Numbered from the stretch's first letter, positions 9,741-21,995 are shown. The stretch: DNA of 64,000 nt from Ilyonectria destructans (GCA_020740775.1 JAHEWK010000043.1:124001-188000), one strand, 5' to 3'. Numbers and translations are program-made. The notes: generated by a model not told the origin, from the letters alone.

Positions 9741-12700
9741 CAGCGCTGACTTCAATTCAAGTAAGTCAAGTTCGGGGGTGTAACTTGATTACTTGAAATA
9801 AAATCGTCCGTGAACTTACTTAACTTGATTTAAATTGATATACTTGAATTGAAAGCGCTGACCTGAGGCCAGGATGAAGTTATTGGTACCCTCACGCCTC
9901 CCCTCCATCCCAACCTATCAGGTCCCCACCAAAGCTGACGACCTCGCCCACAGTGATCGCTTGATGGCCTAGCCAATTCCGTAGGCACTGTATTTCCTCT
10001 ATTACCTTGGGGCTTAAGCTGTGCCTTTGCAAGCTTACTGTCAACTTTGTGACACTAAACGTCCGCTCAGGATCGACAGACATAGCAGGAATTGCCAGGA
10101 TATCGAGGGCAAACTTGCTCAAACGTGGATATTCTTCTTGGTGATCCTTCCACCATAGAATGGGGTTCAAGTTCTCTCGCCGGACTGGCCCTTGCCTCAT
10201 ATAAACTCCAAGCTCATCTTCTTCCTCCATCATGTACCGATCGTAGCTCTGCATCCACTGGTCGAATTGACTGGGCTCGTCTTGCCGCATCGCTTTTCCT
10301 ATCACGGTTCTCGCTGTCTCGGACTGCTCCTTACGTGGATACTGTTGTTCAAAGAATTCCCGGACACTGTTCTTAGCGTCCCGTAGCCACACTAGTTGCT
10401 CGTGGCTAGTCCAGTTCGCCTCAAGCCAAGACACGTTCCAGCGTGGGTGAAGAATAACGGCAGCCGGGTAAAGTGGCGATTGGCCAAGTAGACTGTAATA
10501 CTCATCAAGCTTTAACCAACAGTTATTGATAGAGATTTGTATGCATCGTCGGTGGTCATCATCAATATTCTCAGTTTGCAAAATGCACCAGTGTATTCGT
10601 CTCGAGTGTGCTGTGGCAAGTGTTTCTCGCGTCCGCGACCCTGGTCAACTCGCGGAGTACTACATCCTGAGAAACTATTAGCAAAATAGGCATGAGACGA
10701 GTGAATATGAACTAGAAAGCCGTACTCTTGGTTGCCGAGGCTCTGGCATTCCTTAGCTCATTAGCAGTACCATCAGGTGGCGAGAATATCAGTTTTTGCT
10801 CCTCGAAGAAGTTGAGCAAATATTCCATTCCGATCATCACTTCCCACAAGGCGCCGTAACGACCTTCTTGGGCCCAACCCTGGCACCTCATGGTGATCTC
10901 GTAGAGTGGTTTGAGTAGACTCTGCATCTCCGCCAACAGAAGCCAGTCCTGTGGTGAAAGCTGATCTTGGACAGGCACACGTTGTCGGGGCTCTGCTGCC
11001 TTCGTTTCGAGATATGCGATGAAATGGTCAATGTGCTCTCGTTTGCGAATGGCACGCTGGATCATCAGAAAAGTCGAATTCCATCTGGTTTCATTGTCTT
11101 GCATCAGTTCGAGGTCGATGGCAGCTCGCTCCTCCTCAAAGAGTTGATAGCCGTCTTCGTCGCGCTGGTTGCATGCTAGAGATTTCATCAACTCTCGCCG
11201 TTGCGGAGAAGCCCTGACGAACCGGACGATGTTATGCAGCTTGCCCACTGCTCCCCGTTTCCGCCAAAGTCGAAGCTCGCGCTCTTCAACTTGGAAAGCC
11301 GCCTCGGTGAAGGCTTCTCGCTCAAACGAGTCAGGATCTTTTCCCCAGAGGAACGCTCAAGCTGCAAGGTTGACAATATGCCCAAAGCACCGTGTTCGAT
11401 GGTTTCTAATATCCTCCTCGGCCATCCCAGGAGAAAGTTGACGATAGAGGCTGGCCAAGCATGTGTCATTGGACGAGACTGTCGCAAACACCCGCGCCAA
11501 TCCGATCTCGTATCCCGTACTCGCCGAAGATGTCATATATTGTTGTTTCTTGGTTATCTCCGGAATGAGCTCCCCACACACGACGGAGGGCAAGAAGTCG
11601 CGATTGGACTTGATAGGAGGCGTCGAGATAGTGAGCGTGGAGGCCAAGGGAAGCGTACCGGTTTGGAGAAGTCCACATGTCAAAGCTAAAGCTAATCCTT
11701 ATGACTGCCCTCTCCAATTGGCTCGATATTGCTCCCTTCTTTACCTCGAATAATTTCCGCATGGTATCACACACCGACTGCCGGCTCAACGGCACCTCTT
11801 TCGCCAATGACGCATCGTGTAAGTCGAGCATTCGTCGCAAGTACGGATTCGACGGCGCCGTGAAAGGAAGATTGGCAGTGACGATCCAGCCGACCGTCAG
11901 CTCCTTCGCTTTATTAACATTGGATCTTGCAGTAGGAAGCTCCAGGCAGCGCCGTTTCGAAGGAGGGTGAATGTCAGAGCGAGACGAATCTTCGTCCGCA
12001 TTGCCGTCCGCCTCAGTGATCATATGTGACCTATATCCAGTAAGACGCTGAAAAAGAATAAATGTCCGACTCATACGGATGCCATATACCTTCGGAGATG
12101 TTCAATTGGCGACGTGGTGTTTGTCGCGACGAACAACGAGCTCTTCCCGCGTTCATCACATTTCGAGCAAGCCCAGTAGGTCTGCAACGTCCGCAAATCA
12201 GGGCTGGCTTCCGTGAGGAAGAACCCATGGGCTTGAATCTAGCTCCGCTGGCCTTTGCGATTCTTGTTGGCAATATACTCCTCTGGTATATACCTCTTGC
12301 AGCCTATATGGACCGTTGGGAGGTCAGCAAGTGTCGTTCTCCCAGATTCAGCCTTGATGGACGCAGCGTCAAGCTGCTGTTTCAGTGATTTGCGCTGAAT
12401 GCTAATCCTCAGGAGCGTTTCTAGCGACTGCTGTTGTGCTGCCATAGCGGATCATTAGCGGATCGCGGATCGTGGATGCTTCTCACAAAGGGACTACTTG
12501 GGTCCTGTGTCAGGTGCGACACGTCTCGACCATGCGGCGAACAAAACAATAAATCCGCGCCACCCAACCGCGTCCCTGGATTATCATTGGTGCAATCAGC
12601 TTGGGGGCCACACCAAATTCATTGCCTACACCTGTGGCCCGACGAGCCCCGAATGGCCTCGGCACTCCCAGGACCGTCGCACAGGAAAACCCATAAAATA

Positions 12701-12832
12701 TAGTATTTCAAGTAGATCAAGTAAATCAAGTTTGAGGCATTATGAACTTACTTACTTGAAATATATTGGGCTGTCAACTTACTTGACTTACTTGAAATAC
12801 TTGACTTGATACTTGAATTGAGGTCAGCGCTG
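9741..12832 (-). mobile_element. hAT transposon hAT-1 (3,092 bp)
   Basis: Terminal inverted repeats start CAGCGCTGAC and continue with TCAATTCAAGTA at both ends, with subterminal copies of TCAAGTA-like words. AAAACAAC is duplicated exactly at 9733-9740 and 12833-12840, the 8-bp target duplication typical of hAT elements. An inner copy of the terminal motif occurs at about 9851-9866. The element holds one decayed transposase gene on the minus strand and is probably immobile. Confidence 0.92.
9892..12445 (-). pseudogene. hAT-1 transposase, multiply disabled
   Basis: Read from 12445 leftwards. A BED-type zinc-finger region (YWACSKCDERG, then EHLRR) spans a probable 59-bp intron at 12031-12089. 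Then come the catalytic region (FDMWTSPNRYASL; SSNDTC; RCFGHIVNL; DNETRWNSTFLM) and the C-terminal dimerisation domain (LSKFALDILAIPAMSVDPERTFS). Visible disablements are TAG at 12239-12241 within the BED finger, a frame change near 11490 just before SSNDTC, TGA at 11357-11359 after HIVNLAA, and further frame breaks near 10,700 and 10,580. Those near 10,700 may partly be a mis-phased intron. The two stop codons are consistent with C-to-T changes of Trp and Arg codons. The full-length protein would have been about 800 residues. Confidence 0.85.
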
Positions 12833-12840
12833 AAAACAAC

Positions 12841-13428
12841 TGCTTCATTGGTGCATCTTCTTGGAACAGTATTGTAAGAGAATTAGTAAGGCACAATAGA
12901 TAACTTGTCTGCGTTATCTTCGTAAATTTCTTTGAACTATGATCAGCACCGAAACTGCCAGGTTTAATCATACTGCTTGGTCCTTGGCATGCCTGAAGGC
13001 AGCCAAAAACTCTTCTAGGATGTGGAAGTGTGCCTCTAGGTTACCTTGGTATCCTGAGACGAAACTCAAGTGGCATCTTAGCAACTATGTGTAGCCACTT
13101 ATAGGTTCACCTCGCTCTCCGGTTCAGCTGCGACTCAGCTTTGCACCCCAAGAGGACGTATACCAGTTTGACGTAAATTTCACACATCTCCTGATCTAAT
13201 ACCCATAGGCCAAGCTAATCTAACAAATGCACCGAGCCAAATCTAACAGAAATCTAGAGATATCCGACACACTGGGCGAAAGGGGTAGGACGGGGTGATG
13301 CAGTGCTAGCCACCAGCAGTTCCCGTGAGACCATACACCCGTTGAATGCCGTCCTTCTGCATTCTGGATCGGCGACAAACAGGCAGGAGAGCTTGAAGGT
13401 GTACGGAAGAGTTGGTAATCGAACATGC
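12841..13428. other. Non-coding spacer, 3' flank of the histidine kinase
   Basis: No supported coding sequence. It contains the hAT-1 right target duplication and the downstream region of the convergent kinase gene. Confidence 0.4.
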
Positions 13429-15597
13429 CTACTGACGTACCAGCCACTTCAGCAGCTTCTTCATCAGCAGTTCCCTATTTACCGGCTTGGCGATGTAGTC
13501 ATCCACGCCTTTCTCCAAACAGCGCTCCATGTCACCCTTGAGCGCGTAGGCGGTCATGGCGATGATGGGCAGGCTCACACCGCTATGTCTCATCCGGACT
13601 GTCGCCTCGTAACCATTCATGACGGGCATGCTGATGTCCATGAGTATCAGGTCAAACGCGTCGGGCGCGGCTGATAGTGTCGAGACTGCCTGTGCGCCGT
13701 CCGAAACGACTGTGATGTGCTGGAGTCCGAAGGCATGTAGCATTCCGACCAGGACCTTCTGATTGATGATGTTATCCTCGGCCGCAAGGATCCGCCTCGT
13801 CGGCGCTATCTCCAGCAGTTGTGTCAGCTGCACCTCGGAGTCGCTCTGTGGGGCCTGCTGCTGAGCCAGTTCGCTGCCGCGCTCTGACTGCGCGTTGACG
13901 GTGTGGATCTGCTTGAGGCTGTTGAGCTTCTTGAACTTGACTGAGAACCAGAAGATGCTGCCCTGCCGTTCTGTGTTAGGTTTATATCCAATGTCCCCGC
14001 CCATCAGCTCAGCGAGCGACTTTGCGATGGACAGCCCAAGGCCGGTCCCTTGGCAACGCTTCTGATACGTGGCATCGAGTTGCGTGAACGGCTTGAAGAG
14101 TTTCTTGGCGGCATCCTCAGACACGCCATGTCCAGTGTCGGCGACCTCGGTCAGGATCGTGTGCGTGGCCACGTCCTCCGCGAGCAGCGACACGCTCACC
14201 GAAATGGACCCCTTTTCAGTAAACTTTCTAGCATTACCGATAATGTTTTCAACGATTTGGCGGTACCTGAGAGGATCTCCTTCTACCAATTTTGGCACAT
14301 CTGGTGCCAGGACCAATTGCATGGACACACCCGGTTGCACAGTGGTCTGTATACTGCGCACAACCGAAGTGACCACATTAGCAACATCAACCTTGTCGTT
14401 GTTGATGGAAAAGCTGCCTGCCACAAGTTTGGAGTAGTCGAGAATGTCGTTGATGACTTGCAACAGGATACGACCCGACTCTTCGATTATATTGGCCGTC
14501 TCCCGCTGTTCCTCGGTCAGGGGGTTGTCGAGGAGGAGAGAGCAGGCGGAGAGCATGCCGTGCATCGGCGTACGGATCTCGTGGCTAATGTTGGCCAGGA
14601 AATCATTCTTCAACTTGGTGCTCTCTTCGTAGGCGGCGATCAGCTGCATTTCCGCCTCTTTTCGCTCAGTGAGGTTGCGGGTAACCTTGCCGAATCCGAC
14701 GTGCATGCCGTTCTTATAGATTGCGGTGATTACGACGTTGGCCCAGAATCGGCTGCCATCCTTACGGTAACGCCAGCCCTCATCTTCCACCCTGCCGTCG
14801 CGCAGGCAGACCTCTAGCTCTCTCTCGGGCTTCCCGGACTGGATATCTTCCTCGCCGTAGAAGATCGAGAAGTGCTGGCCGACGACTTCTTCCTTCTTGT
14901 AGCCCTTGTTCAGCTCTGCTCCAGTATTCCAGGTCATCACTCTTCCGCGAGTATCGAGAAGGAAGATAGCGTAATCCTTGACAGCTTGAACAAGGATGCG
15001 GAAGGCGTCATCGATGGGTAGCCAACTCTCGATCATTCCGCCATCGTTAACGGTGATGTGGAATTCGGCCTTCTCCCATTCGAAGATCATGCACAGTAGT
15101 TCGTCATCCCTGTGGATGGGTATAATACGCGCGGTCCAGGAGACACCGTTCGCGATATATGCGGCATGGCACAAACGGAGGGCTCGAGCAGCAACGGCAG
15201 TCTCGATAGTGTAGACGAGGGGAATGCGATCGAATCGTTCGAGTGGCGAGCCCTGGTAGAGGGCGACGAAGAGGTCTTTGTCGACAAGTTCGTCACGCCT
15301 GCGGCCCCACGCCTCCAGCAAGCCGGCTGAGGCCCTCTGTATGCGATGCGACGGCGAGACGACGAGGGCCGGGACGGGAAGAAAGTCGAGGATTTCGCTC
15401 ATGGCGGCGGCCGTGGCGTTGAGGTCCTTGGTGACCGTATTCATTGGCAGCGGATATGCAAGTTTTTCGGCAACCAGACGTCTATCGACCGTTCCATGCT
15501 TGTTGCCCGCGTCTACCAAGCAAGAGGATGAGCAGTATGGAAGACCGCGGAGAATCGTCCTGGCCTTCGCCACCAGCGCGGTTCCTCGCGTTTCCAC
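13429..15597 (-). CDS. Hybrid histidine kinase (PAS-PAS-HisKA-HATPase-REC)
   Basis: An intact 722-residue single exon. Domains in order: N-terminal PAS-like region (about 66-170), second PAS with PAC (about 196-310, GWRYRKDGSRFW and RNLTERK), HisKA with phospho-acceptor His339 in NISHEIRTPMHGML, HATPase_c with N box NIIGNARKF (451-459), DTGHG (487-491) and GTGLG (517-521), and a receiver domain 602-720 with AEDN, Asp654 in LMDISMPVMNG and Lys704 in KPVN. All catalytic residues are present. There is no transmembrane segment, so it is a cytosolic sensor that autophosphorylates and relays phosphate through an HPt protein to response regulators. Domain order recalls Fos-1/TcsA-type fungal kinases; subgroup not proven. 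Met52 or Met66 could also be the start. Confidence 0.92.
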   Translation of the reverse strand: METRGTALVAKARTILRGLPYCSSSCLVDAGNKHGTVDRRLVAEKLAYPLPMNTVTKDLNATAAAMSEILDFLPVPALVVSPSHRIQRASAGLLEAWGRRRDELVDKDLFVALYQGSPLERFDRIPLVYTIETAVAARALRLCHAAYIANGVSWTARIIPIHRDDELLCMIFEWEKAEFHITVNDGGMIESWLPIDDAFRILVQAVKDYAIFLLDTRGRVMTWNTGAELNKGYKKEEVVGQHFSIFYGEEDIQSGKPERELEVCLRDGRVEDEGWRYRKDGSRFWANVVITAIYKNGMHVGFGKVTRNLTERKEAEMQLIAAYEESTKLKNDFLANISHEIRTPMHGMLSACSLLLDNPLTEEQRETANIIEESGRILLQVINDILDYSKLVAGSFSINNDKVDVANVVTSVVRSIQTTVQPGVSMQLVLAPDVPKLVEGDPLRYRQIVENIIGNARKFTEKGSISVSVSLLAEDVATHTILTEVADTGHGVSEDAAKKLFKPFTQLDATYQKRCQGTGLGLSIAKSLAELMGGDIGYKPNTERQGSIFWFSVKFKKLNSLKQIHTVNAQSERGSELAQQQAPQSDSEVQLTQLLEIAPTRRILAAEDNIINQKVLVGMLHAFGLQHITVVSDGAQAVSTLSAAPDAFDLILMDISMPVMNGYEATVRMRHSGVSLPIIAMTAYALKGDMERCLEKGVDDYIAKPVNRELLMKKLLKWLVRQ

Positions 15598-17155
15598 TCA
15601 TGACGTCAGAAAAACTTCATGTGTAAACCATCGTCCTTTAGGGTGCCCCCATCGGGGCTACGGGCACAACTCCGAGAGGAGTTGGAAGTACAGAGGACAA
15701 GGTGAATAAGGTGGGAAGGGTGAAGGATGGAGTCGCCGTGTGTCAATCAGTACTGTCACTAGTTGCCATCAATAACCGTCCGGCAATATCCAAAGGACTA
15801 AGTCCGTTCTTCCTCGAGCACGGCTACCACCTAGAACCCATTGAGATTAAGGAGCAGCTCCGGCCACTTGGAAAGTCACCAAATAGCCCCGGGCTAAGGC
15901 TATCATCCAGAGGCTAACGGAAGCAGCCGAGTGCGCACAGGCTGCGTGCAATGGCCTCAGCGCAAGAGCAGCAGGCGGAGAATGCCAACACCCGACGGCA
16001 ACCGTCGACCGGTCACGCTACCCCCCATCTCAATACCTAGCATGTCGGCAAGATCATGTCTACACCTACATTCCGTTGGTCACCAGGGTTCTAACGTATC
16101 GCCACGTTTATTGCCAGACCTAATCCCAAACCTGCCTTTAGCGAACTCGGCATCACCACTATAATCACGCCAAGCCCACCTGGGATTCTTCTCCTTCCTC
16201 ATACCCGCTTCGATGTTCCAGTCTATCTATAACCGAGTCCATGACCACCCGTCGGCATTCTCTTACAGGTGATCTATCAACCCAGAGCGTCAGCCAATAG
16301 CAGACTCAGAGCAGGACGGCGCTTATCGAGTGGACATTTGTCAACGTGTGATTAGTCGCTGGGAGAGGGCCAACAAACAGTGGAAGTCTCCTCAGGGCCA
16401 TGCGCCTTGAGGCAGGAGGAATTATAGAGATTGCGAAGGAGGTGGCACGAAAGAAGCACACTCTGGACCAGCGCGGGTTCGATGAGTATCTCTCCCGGTA
16501 GGTGCAGCGAACGGCGTGGAGCAACCAGGCGGGACATCAGCGCAGGGTGGCATGTAGCATGGCGATAGCAAACCGGTATAAGAATCCGTCATTTTGGGCA
16601 GAGCAGTGCCGACGGTCATAGGAGAGCAAGATTGAAGGCGTAACATCGACGATGACGTGTAGAAGCTCACACAAACCGGGTACGGAGCGCAGTTAGGCGC
16701 CGAAGACGGGTACCGATTGATTCCACAGACGCTCCCAGGCCTCATATCAAGAAGCCTACGTCAAGGGATCTATTCCACTGAGCTTCCGACAGGGTGATCG
16801 AATGGCTGATTATTTCACTGGCTTCTACGGCCAAAAGCTGGCAATGCTATCTTAGACGTCGCTCAAATTCGGAGTGTCCGCCCAGCTCATGTCCGGTTCG
16901 AGCGACAAGCTTGGGAGGGCGTATCATCACCACCACCCTGAAACCATCACTGATTACTGATTACTGATTTAACGTTGATTTATCCTTGATATCCTTTTTC
17001 TCCGCGCCCGTCCTCTAAGAACCTTTCATTCCCCAAGGCATAATAAAAGCTAAATGACGCCAAGTTTGTAATCTGGGCACGGTTAAGACTATATAGTCAG
17101 CGTACTCGTGAGCATCCGAGCATTACACCCCCAGCGCGATGGGAGACCCATCCAA
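15598..17155. other. Kinase upstream region, no gene seen
   Basis: Long 5' flank of the kinase. Only short overlapping frames without splice or family support. Confidence 0.45.
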
Positions 17156-17349
17156 CTACGCCGTTACATACTCTTGCATCCCCCTCGCCACCTTGCCCAG
17201 CACTCCCTGACTTTGCCCTGACTCGGGCGCCACCTCCCCAGCCGCTGTGGCGAATACGAGGCCCGCGAAGTCGGCGACGTCGGTCATGACGTACGGCATG
17301 CGCGGCAGGCCAATGTCGGCTGCCTGCGCTTGCACCTGCTCGAGTAGCC
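17156..17349 (-). pseudogene. Possible 3' end of an unidentified gene
   Basis: A minus-strand frame ending at TAG (17156-17158) reads like authentic fungal protein (DIGLPRMPYVMTDVADFAG, then an Ala/Gly/Glu-rich end) and is open only to about 17349, where a stop closes it. I do not recognise the family. It has no start or upstream exon and is probably a truncated gene tail. Confidence 0.3.
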
Positions 17350-17918
17350 CTTATGCATAGTGAAGTACCATGCCCCACCACCCTTTCGGACGCACCTACG
17401 GAAGTCCATAGGGGGCACAGTTCCAAAACCCAATTTGTGGTTGTTTTTGGGTAGGGGCACACCCACCGTGCGGCCCCGTTTGAAGCATAATCGCTTCCTC
17501 AACTCGCTTAGTCATCCAAAATCAACTTGCATTCCTGGCCAGCTAGTCACGTGCGCACGCCTAATTCTCCTCACAACAGGCTACGAGGGTCTCTTTCCTT
17601 TCTTCTTCCTTCTTCAACTACAATTTGAAGGTAAGAATAGCTTCCTTTTGCATCAGAATAACGCCACCGCAATGCGCTTTACGTGGGCGTTCAATCAGCT
17701 ACGATATCGCATGGTTACGTGCTACATTTTGATATGCATTTTGCCCATATTGGCGGACCCACGCGCGCCTACGATTTTCCGCAGTACGTACTGACGCAGG
17801 CTAACCGTTACCCAGGCAGGAACCCCACAAGCCTTCCAGACGCGATGCATCTCCGTACGCGCCCGTACGTAAGCAGATTCGACACACTTCGGCTTCGTAC
17901 GACTACGGATTGCCCATC

Positions 17919-18745
17919 ATGGCCGGCGCTCGCAAGAAGGGTGACAAGGACAAGGAGGCGGAGAAGGAGAGAGAGCGACTCGAAAAGGAAAAAGAGAAAC
18001 AGGACGGTCTGCTTCGTAAGGCTGCTATCGACCTCCTACGTGAGGATTTTGGAGAGGAAAAATTCGGCCAGCTGCCTAAGGAAGTGCTGGAGATCGATAC
18101 TTATACGTTCACATACAAGGGCGAACAGCCCACTGAGAACCCGGATCTTACCGTTTGGGCTCTGATGAATGCTCTGAAGGGTAGCAGCAAGAAGGGTTTT
18201 GCTGCCATTGACTCCACCAAGGTTTGTACCCGCAGATCAGCGTACTAGTTCGTACTAACTCGTATCAGGAAGTACGTCTGCTTGAGCTCAACTACAAGAC
18301 CGACAGCAAGTCTATGAAGAAGACTGCCCCTGTCCTCAACTTTCGCGGCAGCCAGAATTGTGATACTATGCTCCGCCACCTGTACGGTGACGAACGTGAG
18401 GATACGGAGCGCTGCAACAAGTGTACGGGCCAAAACGGCTCCTTCAACAAGTGTATTGTCTCTGACACTCACCTGCATGCTTGTGCCAATTGCGACTGGA
18501 ACCGTTCTAGCCAGGCGTGTTCTCTCGGTGAGTACTTCCATTTACGCACCTATATACAGTACTAATTAGTAGTAGGCAAGCAAAGCACCAAGCGCAAGGC
18601 CGATGACTTCGACTCTGATAGTGACAGTACGGACCCGATGGAGGACTTTGACCGCAAGACGCTCTTGAAGATGTCTAAGTTCTTTAAGGATGCTGCTGAC
18701 AAGAAGAAGAGAAAGAAGGGGGCCACCACTTTGAGGAAAGACTGA
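17919..18745 (+). CDS. DUF3716-like cysteine-rich protein, three exons
   Basis: Exons 17919-18221, 18269-18527 and 18576-18745 splice in phase (introns 47 and 48 bp; donors GTTTGT and GTGAGT; perfect ACTAAC branch in the first) to give 243 residues. The start is the ATG of MAGARKKG. The N-terminus is a highly charged K/E helix (residues 5-35). The middle holds a zinc-binding-like cluster: CNKC (150, 153), Cys163, ACANC (173, 176) and Cys185, preceded by Cys132. This fits DUF3716, a fungal domain of unknown function. The C-terminus is acidic, then Lys-rich (KKKRKK near the end), suggesting nuclear localisation. The gene looks intact and is followed by the 3' end of a LINE. Confidence 0.75.
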
Positions 18746-19311
18746 GGTATATCACCCTTTACATGAGAATACGAGCTCGTACCGACCCTTTTCCTAGTCT
18801 ACTTAGTCATTTTCTACCACCCCTGTTCTGAGAATCTAAGGCAAAATTTCTTTTTGCAATCTAAGCAAAAATATAAACGAAACTTTTGCGTACGACTGCA
18901 AGAGGCATATAGAGCATTATAATACCTAATTGCTAGCTAGGGTCTGGAATGAAATTTACTTTAGTCTTTAATTGTTTTTAATGTGAGGAAGATGTAATGT
19001 ATTTGCCTTAAAATCTGGGGAGTAAGTAAGGTAAGGTAAGGATTTTATTTCGCCCGGGGGGACACACCCCAGAGGGCCTTTGCGCTAAGCTATTTTCGTT
19101 TCGTACAGTTCTTCCATAATCACCCGAAGCCCCAAAATTTCACTTTTACTAACTGGTCCAATCTGGTGTATATGTCGTGACAGGCCTGCTTGAAGGCCAA
19201 TTTCCCCAAGTGTTCAGCATCCTATCCTCAGCAGCTGAAGCCCGGTCTGTCAAAATGAGACTGTATGATGTTAGTAGGGATTGATCTGCATAGTTAGTGT
19301 GCCTGAGGCTT

Positions 19312-21385
19312 CTAGTCCATGTTAAGCCTCCCCGTTGCAATGGCAAATTTGATCGTTGCCCGTACTGCCCGCATATCTGGTGCCCATTTGTCATCGTCAG
19401 ACGCTGCCTTTCCTCCCAAGAAGAACGAGAGGTTTCCCATCTTTGTTTGTGGGCATTTCAGCACGCCTTCCCGTTGCTTTGTCCACTTTGTGCATCTGAA
19501 TAGAAAATGCGCAACTGTCTCGGATGCTTGACCACATTCGCACATATCCGATTCCACTGCGCCGATGTTGTGCAGAAAGCTATTTAGTCTTGCCATTCCG
19601 GTGCGGAGCTGGACCAGCACCTCTGCTTCTTTCCTCTTCAGCAGGTCATATAGAGTACGGGTATGCTTGCCAGGTAGTGCCGTGTCTATCATCTTCGAGT
19701 ATTTTCCGATTCTTCCCGGCGATGTCGTTGGTTGCCGCTGCTTGGTTATGGCTAGTCTTATCCTCGTGGATCTTGCTTGATACGGCGGCTTATCTGGTCT
19801 GCATTCACTTTCAGTGGCCTTCCGGGCTGCTGCTTTGGCTTTTGGTCCTAGTGCGAAGTCTTCCTCTCCTGCTGGAACCCACATCACCTGGAGAGAGTTG
19901 CCCTCGTCTTCAAGACGGTTGACATGCTTGTAGATTTGCCGAATGGTCTGTTGACCGGACTGTTGTCGCGGCCGCCGTATGGCTTCTAGTGCGGAGCGGT
20001 TGCTCGTCATGACGATGATATTCCGTCGACGCAGTCCGAATGGCATGCATCTCAGGGCCATCTCTATAGCTCCCAGCTCGGCTATGTATGGGTTCAGCTC
20101 CTCCCTCGACCCGAGAGTGATAGAGTAGCTGGCCACATCCTCGTCAGCATTGTTGATCGCCGTATCTCGTACGACACCTCCCATGCCTACCATGCCCCTT
20201 CTCTGTGAGGAGCAGGTGGCAATGACTATGCCGTCCACCCTATTTGCTGCTTCCACCGCTCTCTCCCGGTCAGGGTCGCACGACACCAAGATACGGTCTC
20301 GCCATGGCGGTAGCGCGTATTCTCGAATGATCTCCATTCGTTCAGTGGCTGTCTCCCCTTGTATCCGAGCAATCCTCTGCATCGGCGATACGAATCGGCG
20401 ACACACTTTCACCTTCAGTGTCGCCAACGGGTGTGTCCTGGGAAGGGTCCGGAGGTTGATCCAAAACCTTGTTGCCGCTTGCGCATGCCGTTCTTGCACC
20501 GGTTGGATGCTAGCTTCGGCCTCGGCCACCGCTGTTGCCACGGTCCGGAAAGCTCCCGTGATCGCCTGTGCTCCAACCATCTGTGCTTTGTCCAGCCAAG
20601 CGGCTTCTCTAATGCCGCATGAGTGCGCCCACACGCTAGACGCATAGTCCATGGTGGGAGCCACTGTTGCTACGAACAGTTGTCTCGCCGTCCGCGGTGA
20701 CAACGTTTTCAGTCTTTTCAAACACATAGCGGCCGAGAGCCCCTTTGCGGCAGCTTTAGCTATGTGTTCCTTGTATCGTAGTTTCGCGTCCATGACCACT
20801 CCCAGGATCTTGGCGCTGGTCTTGGGCTTGACTACTTTTCCTTTGATCATGAACGGTTTGTCGCTGGTACGCGCGGCGTTTCGCGTGAAATGCACGATGG
20901 CCGTTTTGTCTCCGTTAAACGTCGCACCGCTCCGTCTTTCCCAGCCCAGTGCTTCGTCTATAATTGATTGGATGCCGGCTCGATTCTCCTCCGCTGTTGG
21001 TCCCACCACCCAGGCTGAGTAGTCGTCCACGAATGCCATCGAGCCACCTCTTGCGTTGATTCTTCTCTGCACCAAATCTGCATTGAAGAACAGGAACAAC
21101 ACCGGCGACAGCGGTGATCCTTGCGGGAGACCTGCCTGTGGCAACTCCCGTAGCTGTGACGTGTGCCCATTTACCACCACGGTGGCCATTCGTCCAGAGC
21201 AGAAGGCGTCAATCCATCTCACCAGTCCACCAGGTATGCCTCTCGCCTTCAGCCTCTCCAGTAGTCGTTCTTTGAACACTCCATTGTAAGCGCCTTTGAC
21301 GTCGAAACTGATCAGACTGAGCACCCTGCCGGCCCTCCATGCCTTATAGATCTGCTCCTGCAGCAGTATCAGTGCTTGTTCGGCT
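19312..21385 (-). pseudogene. LINE reverse transcriptase / RNase H-like, C-terminal part
   Basis: An open frame from the Copia junction to the stop at 19312. The reverse transcriptase has ISFDVKGAYNGV (motif A), LPQGSPLSPVLF (motif B) and AFVDDYSAW (motif C, FVDD). An RNase H-like region follows (AELGAIEMAL, then MTSNRSALEAIRRP). There, TSN replaces the usual TDS aspartate, as I recall for this fungal LINE group. The C-terminus carries a CxC..H..C knuckle (CECGQASETVAHFLFRC). No internal stop is visible, so this half was probably coding until Copia split it. Confidence 0.88.
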
Positions 21386-21514
21386 TGTTGAGATCCGTGT
21401 TTTAACGGATCAATGGCTATTCCGATCCATTGGTGGATGTCTTCCTATAATAGCTTCCGCTGGTTAGCGCTAGTTTTCTTCTTTTTCAATCAATACAACA
21501 CGCTCATTTCAACA
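21386..21514 (+). repeat. Copia 5' LTR
   Basis: 129 bp, TGTTGAGATC...TTTCAACA, with short inverted TGTTGA/TCAACA ends. Base-for-base the same as the 3' copy. Confidence 0.95.
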
Positions 21515-21528
21515 GGTTATGAGCCCGG
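21515..21528 (+). promoter_or_regulatory. Primer-binding site for a half initiator tRNA-Met
   Basis: GGTTATGAGCCCGG directly follows the LTR. It is complementary to the anticodon arm of eukaryotic initiator tRNA-Met (GGGCTCATAACC), the internal half-tRNA primer known for copia-type elements. Confidence 0.8.
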
Positions 21529-21995
21529 AAAAGCCACCATACAGCTGAGTATCCTCCTAATCGTGATTTCCAATATAACTCGAGGTCTAATCGCCTCCTT
21601 CCACTGCGACAAAGATACTCGTCACGGCTTACCTGAAATTTTAACGAATACCGCTAGCCGCGTGATTTAGGAATCAAGCACTGGATTTTGCACACTTCTC
21701 GACCTCACGATGGCCTCACACGACTATAATTTGAGAGCTCGACCCCTCTAGAAACCGGCTTTCCTTTGTTTCCTCCACAAGCAGCATTTTCCTCATCGTG
21801 CCGCTGACCTTGACGGATATTCTGTTGCTGAATTCTGCTGTTGAATTCTTGCTGAATATGTGGCAAAAAGGAAGCTACTAGAAGCTGCTGGAAAGGAAGG
21901 AATTTGCCACAGGAATATCGCCACCTATCGCCACAGGCTGATAAAGCAACTATTCTAGTTGATTCCACATCGCAAAGAAAGGGACCTCTGAGGCC

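Noticed and set aside
14050..14817. 255-codon plus-strand frame inside the kinase
   Set aside because: Antisense shadow of the histidine kinase.
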